A stretch of 64,000 nt of DNA from Colwellia sp. 1_MG-2023 (GCF_030546755.1 NZ_JAUOPE010000012.1:1-64000); one strand, 5' to 3'. Shown: positions 19,221 through 30,200, numbered from the stretch's first letter. Numbers and translations: made by a program. The notes: generated from the letters alone by a model not told the origin.

Positions 19221-21773
19221 ATGATGAAAATAAAAATTATTTCTACCGCCATTAGCTTTTCACTGTTAGGTTGTGTAACTACCACAACTGGTGAGCAAAC
19301 GGCCGAAGCTATCCTTGATAGCCAACCTGAATCAGTTAGTACAACAACACCTCCACGATCTTCTCAAACTGCAACTTCAGTATTTAACAAAAAAGAGCCA
19401 AAATCATCGATTGCTAAAGTACTTCAGACTAAAAATGATTCTGAATTGGCAAGTAATGATGTTATTACGCTTGAACAAATAATGGCTGATCCTGATTGGA
19501 TGGGGCGCTCTCCTGAACGCATGTATTGGGGAGATGATAATCAAACCGTTTTATATCAACAAAAGCAATTAGGTAATCCGCTGAGAGACCTTGTGAAAAA
19601 ATCATTACTAACAAAAAGTAATGGTCAGCGAGTGGCTCTGGCAGATATGCACATCAATGCCGATCGTAATGCACAGTTAAACCGCGCAGGAACGCATGAA
19701 GTTTATGTTTATCAAGGTAATGTTTTTCTTAAAGAAGTTGCCAGTCAGCAAGTTCAGCAACTAACTAATACTTCTGCGACAGAACGTTCAGCAATGTTTT
19801 TGAATAATGGTAATGTTGTTTATCGTGTTGGTGATAAGTTTTTTGAACATGATATAAAAACTAGCAAGATTAATGAATTAGCTAGCTTGGTTATGAAAAA
19901 ATCACCAGATGCTGATGATAAAGAACCTGCATATATCGCTAAAGAGCAAAGTAAGTTACTGAAATACATTGCGCTTACTCAAAAGAATAAACAACTAAAA
20001 AATGAGCAAAGTGAACAGCTTAAAGCGAAAAATAGTACCATCACCAAGAGTGAGTTTTATTTTGGTGAAGGGAAAAAAATTGTCCATGCGAGTTTGTCGC
20101 CAAATGGCGATAAAATGGTGGTAGCGATAGCTGAGAGTAAACCAAGTCGTGCTGCTAGTGACATTATGCCTAATTATATTGCTGAAGATGGTCATATCAA
20201 GCCAGAAAAAGTGCGTCATAGGGTGGCGGATAATCGTCAATACAGCGAGGAGTTGTTTTTATTAGATTTAAAATCAGGACAAAAATTCTCGTTAAGTTAC
20301 GAAACGTTACCAGGCTTTGATGAAGATGTTTTAGCTAGTGTTAAAAGTGAAAATTATAAGCGTGAAGGGAAAACCTACCAGAGCGAAAAATCACCACGAA
20401 ATATACATGTTATGAGAGCTTCAAATGCAATTCAATGGCATAAAGATGGCAAACAAGTTGCGTTGTTATTAGAAGCGTGGGACAACAAAGATCGATGGTT
20501 AGCTTCTGTAAATTTACTAGAAAACAAGTTAGTGACTCAACACCGTTTACATGATGACGCTTGGGTGAGTTATGCATTTAATGAATTTGGTTGGATAAAT
20601 AAAAATCTCTATTATCTATCAGAAGAGTCTGGTTATTCTCATCTTTATACTAAGTCATTAAAAGGTAAAGCTAAAAAGCTAACTTCAGGATCATTCGAAA
20701 TTAGCAATGTCACACTAACTAAAGATAATAAACGTTTTATCTTTAAAGCAAATAAAAAGCATCCCGGCATTTATGAAATTTATCAACTGGCGATAGATAC
20801 GGGAAAAATGTCTGCCTTAACTGATTTAGGTGGAATGAATGATTACGTATTAAGCCCAGATGAAAGCAAATTGCTGATTAATCATTCCACAGTAACTATG
20901 CCGCCTGAACTATATGTTAAACGTATAGGCGAGCAAACAAAAGCAGAACGAATTACTCATACGGTTTCGGAAAATTTTTTGAGCTTGCCTTGGGTTGCGC
21001 CAACGGTGGTGGCAATTCCTTCTTCTTATCAAGACGATCCGGTTTATTCGCGGGTATATTTACCGAAAGGTTATGATCAAAATCAAACTAAAAATAAAGC
21101 GGTAATGTTTACCCATGGCGCTGGCTATTTACAAAACGCACATTTAGGCTGGTCTGGTTATTTTCGTGAGTTTATGTTCCATAGTTTATTAGTACAAAAA
21201 GGCTATGTTGTTATTGATATGGATTACCGAGCGTCGAAAGGTTACGGACGTGATTGGCGCACCGCTATTTATCGTCATATGGGAAAACCAGAAGTTGAAG
21301 ATATGCGTGATGGCGTTGAATGGTTAATTGACAATGCAAATGTTGATCGCCGAAGAATAGGCACTTATGGTGGCTCTTACGGTGGTTTTTTAACGTTAAT
21401 GTCGATGTTTAAAGAGCCTGACTTATTTGAAGCAGGGGCGGCTATTCGTTTAGTGTCGGACTGGGCCTATTACAATCATGGTTATACTTCGAACATTTTA
21501 AATACCCCGAAAGATGATGCCATCGCCTATGAACGTAGTTCACCTATTTATTTTGCGCAGGGGCTTGAGAAGCCGTTATTAATCAATGCTCCTATGGTTG
21601 ACGATAATGTATTTTTTCAAGATACCGTGCGTTTAGTACAGCGATTGATAGAACTTGAAAAACAAGACTTTGAAACAGCTATTTATCCGGTAGAACCGCA
21701 TGGTTTTGTACAACCTAGTTCTTGGTTAGATGAATATCGTCGTATTTTTAAATTATTTGAAACGACGCTTTAA
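19221..21773 (+). CDS. S9 family peptidase (DPP IV/prolyl oligopeptidase type), lipoprotein
   Basis: An 850-residue serine peptidase. The N-terminus is a lipoprotein signal (SLLGC, Cys17), so it is anchored in an envelope membrane facing the periplasm or outside. Residues about 85-600 form a beta-propeller region with DPP IV-like repeats. The C-terminal alpha/beta hydrolase has Ser719 in GGSYGG, an Asp in VDDN (about 794) and His827 in EPHGF. It probably removes dipeptides or cleaves short proline-containing peptides for nutrition. It is a single gene with a terminator 20 bp downstream; element copy 1 ends 217 bp upstream. Confidence 0.93.
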   Translation: MMKIKIISTAISFSLLGCVTTTTGEQTAEAILDSQPESVSTTTPPRSSQTATSVFNKKEPKSSIAKVLQTKNDSELASNDVITLEQIMADPDWMGRSPERMYWGDDNQTVLYQQKQLGNPLRDLVKKSLLTKSNGQRVALADMHINADRNAQLNRAGTHEVYVYQGNVFLKEVASQQVQQLTNTSATERSAMFLNNGNVVYRVGDKFFEHDIKTSKINELASLVMKKSPDADDKEPAYIAKEQSKLLKYIALTQKNKQLKNEQSEQLKAKNSTITKSEFYFGEGKKIVHASLSPNGDKMVVAIAESKPSRAASDIMPNYIAEDGHIKPEKVRHRVADNRQYSEELFLLDLKSGQKFSLSYETLPGFDEDVLASVKSENYKREGKTYQSEKSPRNIHVMRASNAIQWHKDGKQVALLLEAWDNKDRWLASVNLLENKLVTQHRLHDDAWVSYAFNEFGWINKNLYYLSEESGYSHLYTKSLKGKAKKLTSGSFEISNVTLTKDNKRFIFKANKKHPGIYEIYQLAIDTGKMSALTDLGGMNDYVLSPDESKLLINHSTVTMPPELYVKRIGEQTKAERITHTVSENFLSLPWVAPTVVAIPSSYQDDPVYSRVYLPKGYDQNQTKNKAVMFTHGAGYLQNAHLGWSGYFREFMFHSLLVQKGYVVIDMDYRASKGYGRDWRTAIYRHMGKPEVEDMRDGVEWLIDNANVDRRRIGTYGGSYGGFLTLMSMFKEPDLFEAGAAIRLVSDWAYYNHGYTSNILNTPKDDAIAYERSSPIYFAQGLEKPLLINAPMVDDNVFFQDTVRLVQRLIELEKQDFETAIYPVEPHGFVQPSSWLDEYRRIFKLFETTL

Positions 21774-21793
21774 TTTTAAGAAAGGTTAAAAGC

Positions 21794-21838
21794 AACTCAA
21801 CTAGTTATCGTTTAAGCGGTAATTAGTTGAGTTTTTTT
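21794..21838 (+). terminator. Rho-independent terminator after the S9 peptidase
   Basis: AACTCAACTA pairs with TAGTTGAGTT across a 17-nt spacer that can pair partly itself, followed by seven T. It lies 20 bp after the stop codon. Confidence 0.8.
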
Positions 21839-21857
21839 GTTTTGGTTGGTCACAAAG

Positions 21858-22043
21858 TTAAATAACTACCACTTCTATTTGTTTATCTTTTTGTTGTTCG
21901 ATATATAACCTAGCCAGTTCAATCGAACCAAATTGTTGTTTAATAAGCTGATAAGCTCGAAATTTTGCTGAGGCTAATTGATGATCTTGAGATTGTGCTA
22001 GAAATACCCAAGTTTCGACGATAGAGAGTGGTAAGGACTTCAT
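21858..22043 (-). CDS. Small protein of unknown function
   Basis: A 61-residue protein, MKSLPLSIVETWVFLAQSQ at the start and ending in a hydrophobic IEVVVI. It is predicted mostly helical, with no signal peptide. A good Shine-Dalgarno (GGAAG) is 7 bp before the ATG, which is the main reason to accept it. It lies 187 bp after the AraC regulator on the same strand, and convergent to the S9 peptidase. I do not recognise the family. Confidence 0.6.
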   Translation of the reverse strand: MKSLPLSIVETWVFLAQSQDHQLASAKFRAYQLIKQQFGSIELARLYIEQQKDKQIEVVVI

Positions 22044-22230
22044 ACATTGCTTCCTTGCAATAACAACTACAACTTTTAGTATTATAGACCTATCTTTGTT
22101 GCTTTGCTTAATTCTATCTATAATATATTCTTATTTTATTGATATTTTTTCATAACTTGGATTCATATTAATTTTGCGAACACTCCTTTGAATATGGGCG
22201 GTGCAAGCGGCGATAAGTTACTGGTACTGT

Positions 22231-23136
22231 CTATAAAAGGGGTAAATAAATATCAATAATCGTTTCAGATTCAGCAACATCAGGAAACATTTTTACGCGT
22301 TCTAAAATACAGGGGAAATCTCTTAATTGTTCACCGCTTTGGGGTAACCATTCGCCATATAATATATCAAAACTCTTTGCTAAAAATCGGTCTGAGCCGA
22401 TATGACGATATTTAGCACATCTTCCAGCAGGGATAGTTAAATTAAAAACACCAAATGTATTTTCCTCAATTTTCTTTTTAGTTTGTGCACAAATATCAAA
22501 TCGATAATCACCTTCATTGCTTTGGCTGGGATCACTATAAATCAGATTAAACGTTTTTGATTGATTTGGTGGTGTGTGATGTGCTTTTCGCCAAGAAATA
22601 AAATGTTGCACACTCGCCATGATGTTATTTGGCGAGCCAATATGGGAATAAACGGCGAGGTCAGTTTGGGGGAAATTGACGATGGAAATTGAGTTGATAT
22701 CATTATTAATCACTGAATTATTATACATAAGTTCTGTCACTTTTTTCTGTTTTTGTTGTTTGTCCTGATCACCTAGATTGTTAACTATAGATAGCCAAGG
22801 TTTTATTTTTGGTGATTTTCTATATTGACTCGGTGTTTGGTGAAACATTTGTTTAAAGGCTCGAGAAAATGATTCACTATTGGAAAAGGTAGCTTTTTCC
22901 GCTATTTCTCCAATGGAGAGATGTTGACGATAAACTAATTGTAAAGCCGCTTTTTCTAAACGAGATTGTTGAATGTATTGATGTAGCGGTTGGCCAATAT
23001 AAGCACTAAATTGTCGATGAAAATGATAGGCTGAAAAGCAAGCTATGTGACTTAATTGAGCTAAATTTATCGGTTTTTCAAGATTTTTATCAATATATTC
23101 TAGTACTGTTGCAAATCGCTGTTGGTAACTGGTCAT
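22231..23136 (-). CDS. AraC family regulator with GyrI-like effector domain
   Basis: A regulator of about 301 residues from the chosen start. Two AraC helix-turn-helix motifs occupy residues about 1-105 (YIDKNLEKPINLAQLSHIA and IGEIAEKATFSNSESFSRAFK), followed by a GyrI-like small-molecule binding domain. This is the Rob/SoxS-with-GyrI arrangement. The frame stays open to 23220, but the added 28 residues (rich in Lys, Tyr and Phe) are not family-like. The ATG at 23136 fits better, though no strong Shine-Dalgarno is seen for either. Such proteins usually sense hydrophobic drugs or dyes; the ligand and targets here are unknown. It lies downstream of the alkaline phosphatase on the same strand. 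Confidence 0.85.
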   Translation of the reverse strand: MTSYQQRFATVLEYIDKNLEKPINLAQLSHIACFSAYHFHRQFSAYIGQPLHQYIQQSRLEKAALQLVYRQHLSIGEIAEKATFSNSESFSRAFKQMFHQTPSQYRKSPKIKPWLSIVNNLGDQDKQQKQKKVTELMYNNSVINNDINSISIVNFPQTDLAVYSHIGSPNNIMASVQHFISWRKAHHTPPNQSKTFNLIYSDPSQSNEGDYRFDICAQTKKKIEENTFGVFNLTIPAGRCAKYRHIGSDRFLAKSFDILYGEWLPQSGEQLRDFPCILERVKMFPDVAESETIIDIYLPLL

Positions 23137-23290
23137 TTCGTTTGATGGGTTGAAGTAATTTTTTTTATAGTAATAAAGTTTGTAAAGAAATACCTGACAA
23201 TTCTTGCTAAAAAAGGCCAAACATAATGTTTAGCCTTGGTTGTATTATATTGATATTTTATTGTGATATTAGGAAGCCAATACCAATCAT

Positions 23291-24727
23291 TTATTTATTA
23301 TTTTCAAGTAACTTAAAAATACCTTTGGCAATGTCTGTATTGTCAATTACGCCAGAGAAAGGTTGTTTTTCACTGCCAATCACGTAAACAGGAACATCCA
23401 CACCTGTATGAGTTGCTGAATCACTGATTCCACCCCAGCCAGTGTTAGTTCTAATATCGATAATCTCTTTAAGTTCTGCGGCAATAAGTCTATAAACCGT
23501 TGGTGGATATTTGCTTGTTCGTTCAGCTTTTGGCGTTTGATAATATAAGTCTACTGTAGCCGCTGCTGTCGATTTACGTGTTTGTAATCGGTCGTACTCT
23601 TGTTGTGTTAATTCAAAATTTAATAAATCACTAACTTGTTCAATAGTTAATTTATTTTTTTCAAATTGCTTTGCAACGCCTTCAGGAGATAAGGTCATCG
23701 AACGTAAAATCTCTGGCAACCAAGTATAGTCACTTCTAACGTTAGGCGCTTTAAGGTAGGTTTTTCTACCAATACTAAGGCCACCAGTACTATGATCTGC
23801 GGTTAATATGACTAAAGTATCTGGATGCTGGTTAACATATTGTTCTAAAAACTCAAATGTTTTGGCAAGATCATCCATTTCGTACATGGCTGATGCGATA
23901 TCATTTGAGTGTCCTGCCCAGTCAACTTGGCTTGCTTCTACTAACATGAAGAAACCTTGCTCGTTTTCTAATTGCGAGATAGCCGCTTTTGTCATTGCCG
24001 ATAAGCGATGTGGGTTTGTATCATCGAGTGCCCAAGGCAAGCCTGTTTTACCAAAAAGTCCAAGCACTGGTTTATCTGAAGGTAAGCTTGATAAATTTTG
24101 GTAATTATCAAGATAATGAAAACCTGATTGTTTAAATTCTTCCACTAAATTACGATCTTTACGAATAAAATAGCGCCAACCACCACCTAGATATATATCA
24201 GCTTTAATACCATCATCGAGGTAACTATCAGCAATTTCATTATAGTTTCTTCGGTATTCATTATGTGATAAATAAGAAGCGGGTGTTGCGTGGTTAATTT
24301 GCGAAGTGACAACCACACCCGTTTTTTTACCTAGCTCTTTTGCTCTTTCTAAAACTGTTTTTACTGGCTGTTTATTTACATCAACACTAATGGCATCGTT
24401 ATAGGTTTTTACGCCGGTTGCTAAGGCCGTTGCCGCAGCTGCTGAATCGGTTATATAACCAGAAACACTTGCCGGGTAAGTAGTAGCAGTACCAACATAA
24501 TGGCGATCAAATACCGTTCTATCTACACCTTCAGTCGTTAAGTCGTCGGCAAAGTTTCGATAAGCGGTGACGTATGCTGGGCCCATACCGTCAGCTACAA
24601 CCATAATGATATTGTTAATGGCTGGCTGATTTTTATTGATATTGTTATCTATTTCTTTATGAGTATTGTTTGCGTTACAAGCAGTGGCTAATGCCGTTAT
24701 TAATAGTGTGGGTAATAGTTTTTTCAT
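23291..24727 (-). CDS. Alkaline phosphatase (PhoA superfamily), exported
   Basis: A 478-residue phosphomonoesterase. The signal region ends LATAC (Cys17), suggesting a lipoprotein although the lipobox is not ideal. IIMVVADGMGP gives the first metal-binding Asp, and Ser95 in TDSAAAATA is the phosphorylated nucleophile. ASQVDWAGH and LTADHSTGG carry further metal ligands. It acts in the periplasm or at the cell surface, releasing phosphate. It follows the secreted EEP-family enzyme by 19 bp in a three-gene unit headed by a RutR-like regulator, so its natural substrates may be nucleotides made by that enzyme (inference). Confidence 0.93.
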   Translation of the reverse strand: MKKLLPTLLITALATACNANNTHKEIDNNINKNQPAINNIIMVVADGMGPAYVTAYRNFADDLTTEGVDRTVFDRHYVGTATTYPASVSGYITDSAAAATALATGVKTYNDAISVDVNKQPVKTVLERAKELGKKTGVVVTSQINHATPASYLSHNEYRRNYNEIADSYLDDGIKADIYLGGGWRYFIRKDRNLVEEFKQSGFHYLDNYQNLSSLPSDKPVLGLFGKTGLPWALDDTNPHRLSAMTKAAISQLENEQGFFMLVEASQVDWAGHSNDIASAMYEMDDLAKTFEFLEQYVNQHPDTLVILTADHSTGGLSIGRKTYLKAPNVRSDYTWLPEILRSMTLSPEGVAKQFEKNKLTIEQVSDLLNFELTQQEYDRLQTRKSTAAATVDLYYQTPKAERTSKYPPTVYRLIAAELKEIIDIRTNTGWGGISDSATHTGVDVPVYVIGSEKQPFSGVIDNTDIAKGIFKLLENNK

Positions 24728-24746
24728 TAATAATTCCGTGATGTTT

Positions 24747-25946
24747 TTATTCTGAAATTTCTAAGTCTAACCAGACTAATCTATGGTCTGATGAAGCTTG
24801 TCTATCTTTAATTAAGCGGTATTGTGGGGTATTTTTTTCTGGCCAAAAGACACCTGATGCAATGAGGTTAAAGCCTTTTTTTGACGGTAATACATAATCC
24901 GCTCTCATACGCCAGTAGGCGGTATGGTGTTTAGCTAGTGAGTTTTCTGCACTGTGTAATTTTGCGCCTTTACTTGCAGGTAATGCATCTTGAACATTGT
25001 CATGATTTAATAATGCAGAGATACTTGAATTTATTGCATCGCCTTCAGTCGCAGAGGCATTTAAATCACCAAGAATAATAAACGGGCTATTAGGTGTTAA
25101 GCCACCATATTGTCCTTTATCATCATAAATATAAGCATTGTCTTTTTCTGAAATATAATCATGCCAGAAGCGAATTTCATCATGGTTACGTTTGCCATTT
25201 CGATCTTCGGGCCCATCAAAAACAGGTGGAGTAGGGTGACTTGCTAAAATATGAATTTGCTTATTATTAATGTTCACCGGGATATCCCAATGTGATTTAG
25301 ACGATAAGCGCAAACCTTGCCATGCTTCATCACTATACCAAGACTTACCTGTTTGTGGATCGATAGGTTGCAGAGCATTAGGCATATCTTTCCATTTAAA
25401 GGTTTGAAAACTTCTTACTTGTTCTGCATTTATAGGATATTTTGAAAGTAACACCATACCAAAGTGACCAGGGAAATGACCAAAACCATAGGTATCTGCT
25501 GGTTGTTCGATTTTGTTATCACCATTTAAATCAAAAGGGGTTTTTACCCCAGTGTTAACACTTGATTGATAATAATAAGGAAAATGAATTTTATTTTGTT
25601 CTTGTTGAGAAACATTCAAATATTGATTAAGAAATAATTGCAGCTCTTTACCATCGGGAGAATAGTCAAATTCATTTAGTAGTATGATGTCAGGGTTTAC
25701 ACGTTGAATAATTTCAGCAATATTTTTAATTTGCTGGTGATTTGATGTAAGTGCTTGGTTAAGCTCATTTCCGACAACTTTAGCAGGTTGACCTTTTACT
25801 CGTTTACTATAGTTTAATGCTTCCATGCTGACGTTAAAGGTTGCCACTCTTATCGTGTCATCCGTGTTAATATGGTTCGCTTTCGCATTCATAGAAAATA
25901 CCGTTAAAGATAAAAAGGTTAGTAACGTTGTTAGTAAATTCATCAT
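24747..25946 (-). CDS. Secreted endonuclease/exonuclease/phosphatase family protein
   Basis: A 399-residue EEP-fold hydrolase with a signal peptide of about 23 residues ending NAKA. Family signatures are visible in order: TFNVSMEA (Asn), LLNEFDYS (catalytic Glu), LASHPTPP (His), ILGDLNAS (Asp/Asn) and SSDHRLVWLDL (final Asp-His). It hydrolyses phosphodiesters; nuclease or other phosphodiesterase activity cannot be separated from sequence. The start (ATGATG) directly follows the TAA of the TetR gene with GAGGT as ribosome site, so the genes are translationally linked. The alkaline phosphatase gene follows in the same unit. Confidence 0.9.
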   Translation of the reverse strand: MMNLLTTLLTFLSLTVFSMNAKANHINTDDTIRVATFNVSMEALNYSKRVKGQPAKVVGNELNQALTSNHQQIKNIAEIIQRVNPDIILLNEFDYSPDGKELQLFLNQYLNVSQQEQNKIHFPYYYQSSVNTGVKTPFDLNGDNKIEQPADTYGFGHFPGHFGMVLLSKYPINAEQVRSFQTFKWKDMPNALQPIDPQTGKSWYSDEAWQGLRLSSKSHWDIPVNINNKQIHILASHPTPPVFDGPEDRNGKRNHDEIRFWHDYISEKDNAYIYDDKGQYGGLTPNSPFIILGDLNASATEGDAINSSISALLNHDNVQDALPASKGAKLHSAENSLAKHHTAYWRMRADYVLPSKKGFNLIASGVFWPEKNTPQYRLIKDRQASSDHRLVWLDLEISE

Positions 25947-26567
25947 TTATTTTACCTCTAAACCACGAAGAATGAATTGAGTTAAAAATTGAGTAACTTG
26001 CTCAATATCATCTTCTTCATAATCTGCTCGATTCATAATGGTTAAAATTTGTGTTTCAAAGTCAGCATAATGTTGTGTTGAGGACCAAATTATAAAAATA
26101 AGATTGATCGGTTCAATATTGATCATTCTTCCTTCATCAATCCAAAGTTGAAATATTTTTGATTTATCTCGTACCCATTGTCTTAAATAGGTTCGAGCGA
26201 ATTCTTTTAGATGTTGAGCCCCTTGAATAATTTCCATCGCATAAATTTTTGATGCCTTCGGATGATTAAAAGACATTTTAACTTTTGCAGAAACAAATTT
26301 TTCAATCGCAACTTTTGGTCCATCTTCATAGACAATATCACCAATGCCTTGATCCCACATGTCTAGTGTTCTTTCTAAAACAGCGTGATAAATGTTTTCT
26401 TTATTTTTAAAATAATAAAGTACATTTGCTTTTGGCAATCCTGCAAGATCCGCAATTGATTGAACGGTCGCCCCTTTATATCCATTGGAAATAAATTCAT
26501 CTTGAGCAGCGAGGAGTATTTTTTCTTGGCTGTGTATTCTTATTTTGCCTTGTTTTTTATCCGTCAT
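25947..26567 (-). CDS. TetR family regulator, RutR-like
   Basis: A 206-residue TetR regulator. The N-terminal helix-turn-helix is in residues about 15-60 (VQSIADLAGLPKANVLYYF). The C-terminal ligand domain matches RutR unusually well, especially LIFIIWSSTQHYADF, which RutR has as LIFMIWASTQHYADF. RutR of E. coli binds uracil or thymine and controls pyrimidine use. Here it heads an operon with a secreted EEP enzyme and an alkaline phosphatase, and faces a TonB receptor-cdd-deoA arm. RutR-box-like DNA lies in the 705-bp divergent region. A pyrimidine-type ligand is therefore likely (inference). Confidence 0.88.
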   Translation of the reverse strand: MTDKKQGKIRIHSQEKILLAAQDEFISNGYKGATVQSIADLAGLPKANVLYYFKNKENIYHAVLERTLDMWDQGIGDIVYEDGPKVAIEKFVSAKVKMSFNHPKASKIYAMEIIQGAQHLKEFARTYLRQWVRDKSKIFQLWIDEGRMINIEPINLIFIIWSSTQHYADFETQILTIMNRADYEEDDIEQVTQFLTQFILRGLEVK

Positions 26568-26934
26568 TTTAAATCTTTTTTATTTATCGTTTTTATAAAA
26601 GTACGCAGGTATGCCTTTTTAGCAGTATGCGCATAAAAAGTCACGAGTTAGCTTTTTTATCTTGTTTATTTGGTCAAGAAATTTAACTTTACTCTATAAG
26701 ATTCACCGTAATTAATAAATGAAAATAGCGTGTTTACATCAGGTTATTTGGAATTATTTTCATTTTATTTGGTTTTTATTACTGGTTGATGACTATTTCG
26801 CTGCTTTACTGTCAAAATATAAGATTATTGTTATTTTATATTTTTAATAATGATTAACCTGAGTAAATGGTTCTTTAATTTTTGGTTCTATAACGCACAT
26901 TTTATATGGGTTTTTGTTATAGGGGTTAATAAAC

Positions 26935-26950
26935 TTGACTAAATGGTTAT
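26935..26950. promoter_or_regulatory. RutR-box-like operator
   Basis: TTGACTA-AA-TGGTTAT matches the RutR consensus TTGACCA-NN-TGGTCAA at 11 of 14 defined positions. A related TGAGTAAATGGTT lies 75 bp upstream (26860-26872). The gene for a RutR-like protein is the next gene on the minus strand. Confidence 0.5.
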
Positions 26951-27219
26951 TGATTATTGCTTGGCAGGGTTTACTCGAGATAAATTAAATGTAATAAATT
27001 TTATTAATAAGTGCGTGGAATTTTAAAAGCCTATTAACTTATTGTATTTATAGGTTTTTTGTTGTTTTTTGTGGTTTTGCTGTTAATTGCTAATGATTAT
27101 TAAAACTTGTTTTTTTGTTTATGGTGAAATATTGTAATAAAAATGTAAGAAATGTCTGGTCTAATTTAGACATATAAAAGGCAATAAACGCATTTTGTAT
27201 TTTTTTAACTAATATTAAA

Positions 27220-27232
27220 TTGACTAATAGTC
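27220..27232 (+). promoter_or_regulatory. Candidate -35 and overlapping operator of the TonB receptor gene
   Basis: TTGACT (27220-27225) could be a -35 element with a weak AATAAA -10 17 bp downstream. It overlaps the perfect 11-bp palindrome GACTA-A-TAGTC (27222-27232), which shares the TTGACTA half-site with 26935. Repressor binding here would block the promoter. Confidence 0.4.
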
Positions 27233-27272
27233 GCACCATAAAAATAAAACATACACCAAGGGAACTTAAACG

Positions 27273-30200
27273 ATGAAAACCCAACGTCTCTCACTTATAT
27301 CAAGTGCAGTAATACTCGCACTTGGTTTATCAACATCAGCAATGGCGGATGATACATCTTCAGCAATGCGAGGAACTTTAGTTTCGACGAGCGGTAATGC
27401 TGTTACAGATGCAACAATTACAATTGTTCATACCCCATCAGGTACAAAGAAAACTCTAACAGTAAATGAATCTGGAAATTTTTCAGCTAAAGGCTTACGA
27501 GTTGGAGGGCCTTACACTGTAACTATTGACTCTGATGTTTATGCTGATAAAAAATTGGAAGGTATTTACATTACTTTAGGTGATGTTTTTCGTATTAGCG
27601 AAACTTTAGAAAATGAAGACATTGAACGAATTTCAGTAACAGGTTCATCAAATTTTTACGATCCTTCTAAAGGTTCATCAAGCGTATTTAGCGGTGATGA
27701 CTTATCAAAATCTTCAGCTTTTAATCGTGACTTAAAAGACATAGTTAGACAAAACCCAATGGCTGTTGTTGGTAACGATGGTGTTTCTCTTTCATTAGCA
27801 GGTAGTAACCCTAGATATAATAGTTTAGCTGTTGATGGTGTGAACCTGAATGATGATTTTGGTTTAGCTGGAAATGGCTACCCAACAGAACGTTCACCAA
27901 TTTCCTTTGATTCAATAGATCAAATTAGTGTCGCTATAGCGCCATTTACAGCGAAAGAAGGTGGGTTTTCAGGTGGTAAAATAAGCGTTGTAACTAAGTC
28001 AGGTACTAATGATTTTAGTGGTTCGATGTTTTTTGAACAAGCTAAAGATTCTTGGGCAGGTACACCTGAGCATCCAGATACTAACGAGGATATCGATTTA
28101 AGTTTTAATGAAGAATCATGGGGCGCTACATTAGGTGGTCCGATCATTAAAGATACGTTGTTCTTTTTCGCATCATATGAAACGTTCGAATCACCTAGCT
28201 CTGTTGATAAAGGCCCATCTGATGCAAATGTAGCGAATAAGGTTAGTCAAGTTTCTCAAGCTGAAGTTGATCGTGTTGTCAACATTGCCCAATCAAAATA
28301 TGGTTATGATGCAGGTAGCTGGAATAACTCAATTCCATTAGAAGATGAAAAATATTCTTTAAAATTAGACTGGAATATAAATGATGATCATCGTGCATCG
28401 TTTACTTATTCTCACGGTTATAGTAATAGTGCGGGTAACCAAGGTGCAGGAAATTCTGATGATTTGTATTTATCATCTCATTGGTATAATCGTTCAAATG
28501 AATTTGATACGTATGTTGGACAGTTATTCTCAATTTGGAATGAAAACTTCTCAACAGAAGTAAAAATTTCTCAAAAAGAATCAATAAATGGTCAAATTCC
28601 ATTAGGTGGATTATCGTTCGGTGAAGCCAAAATTGATACGGTAAATGGCGGACAAATTATGATCGGCCCTGATGATAGTCGACATGCTAATGAGTTAACT
28701 AATGAAACGTTCCAATTTAGAGTAAGCGGTGAATATCTTTATGAAGACCACGCTATTTCATTTGGCTGGGAGTATGAGAAAGTAGATGTATATAACATTT
28801 TCATGCAACATTATTTAGGGTCTTGGTACTTTGATAGTATTGATGATTTCGAAAATGGTAAAGCGAACTGGTTTGAATATCAAAATAACCCAAGCTTAAA
28901 TCGTGATGACGCTGCTGCCGCATTTAGTTTAGGAAATCATGCATTATATATTGAAGATAGCTGGGATGTAACAGATACATTAAACGTTACTTATGGTTTA
29001 CGTTATGAGCTTACCATTAACGATGATAAACCGAATGCAAACCAAGGTTTTAAAGATCGTTATGGATACAGCAATGATGAAAACCTTGATGGTCTAGATG
29101 TATTTATGCCACGTGTAGGTTTTACATGGGACGCAACGGATGAGTTAACCATTCGTGGTGGTGTTGGTCGTTTTAGTGGTGGCCGTCCAAATGTATTTAT
29201 CTCAAATGCCTTCACTAACGATGGCTCTCGTATAGCGGCATATAAAAGTTTTGGTGATGCAATTGCAGAAAGTACCTTTTTACAAAATGCTGATTTAAAC
29301 AGTGTTCCTCAGCATGCTCAAGACGAAGTTGCTAGTGCTGTACTTGGTGGTCCAAATACGAATATTGATGCAATAGACCCGAACTTTGAAATACCTACAA
29401 CAATGCAATATAGCTTAGCAGCAGATTATGTTGGAGATTTTTCGGATTACGGTCTTGGTGATGACTGGCGCATTAGTGCAGAAGTGTTATATAAAGATAA
29501 CGAGAAAGACATGACTTGGTCTGACTTATCGCGCACTTTAGATACTTCAAAAGGTGATAACGGTTATACTGTTGAAGGTCGTCCAATTTATACATTAGCC
29601 GATCCTAGCCGTGATAATCGTGATGTATTGTTAACCAATACTTCTGGCGGTCATTCATTAATAGAAACATTTAGCCTAGCGAAAAATTGGAATACAGGCT
29701 TTAAAGCTAATTTCTCTTATACACATTCATCAATTCGTAACAGAATTGATGCAACGGGTACATCTACAAATACTGCGTATAACTACAACCCTGTAATTGA
29801 TCCTGAAAACCCAAGTATAGGTACGTCAGCGTACGAAGTTAAGCACAGATTAACGTTAAACCTATCATATAACACTGAAGTTTTTGATGGTTACAATACT
29901 GCTTTTCATATGTTTTGGGAACGTAAATCAGGTCGACCTTATAGCTATTTACTGGGCTGGAATAACAGAGACGGAATTTCAGGTGAACTTGACTTAACCA
30001 GTGCTAATTTACCCTACATCCCAACAGGTGCTGACGATGGTGCTGTAGATTTTGTTAACGGCTTAAGCTATAACGAAATTATCGGAGAATTAAGTAAAGC
30101 CGGTATTTCATCTGCAGGTGGTTATTTGCCTAAAAATGGGTATCGTGCTCCTTGGACAACTACTCTTGACTTACGTTTAGAGCAAGAACTTCCTGGTTTT

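Larger units (their letters stand above)
26568..27272. promoter_or_regulatory. 705-bp divergent control region of the scavenging locus
   Basis: This very AT-rich stretch has no gene I can support. It lies between the RutR-like operon (minus) and the TonB receptor (plus). It contains a TGGTCAA half-site near 26670, TGAGTAAATGGTT at 26860-26872, the RutR-box-like site at 26935-26950, the palindrome GTCTA-ATT-TAGAC at 27159-27171 and a GACTA-A-TAGTC palindrome at 27222-27232. Confidence 0.6.

Noticed and set aside
27090-27284. 64-residue minus-strand frame before the TonB receptor
   Set aside because: It overlaps the receptor start, has low-complexity AT-rich coding and no ribosome site; it sits in the control region.
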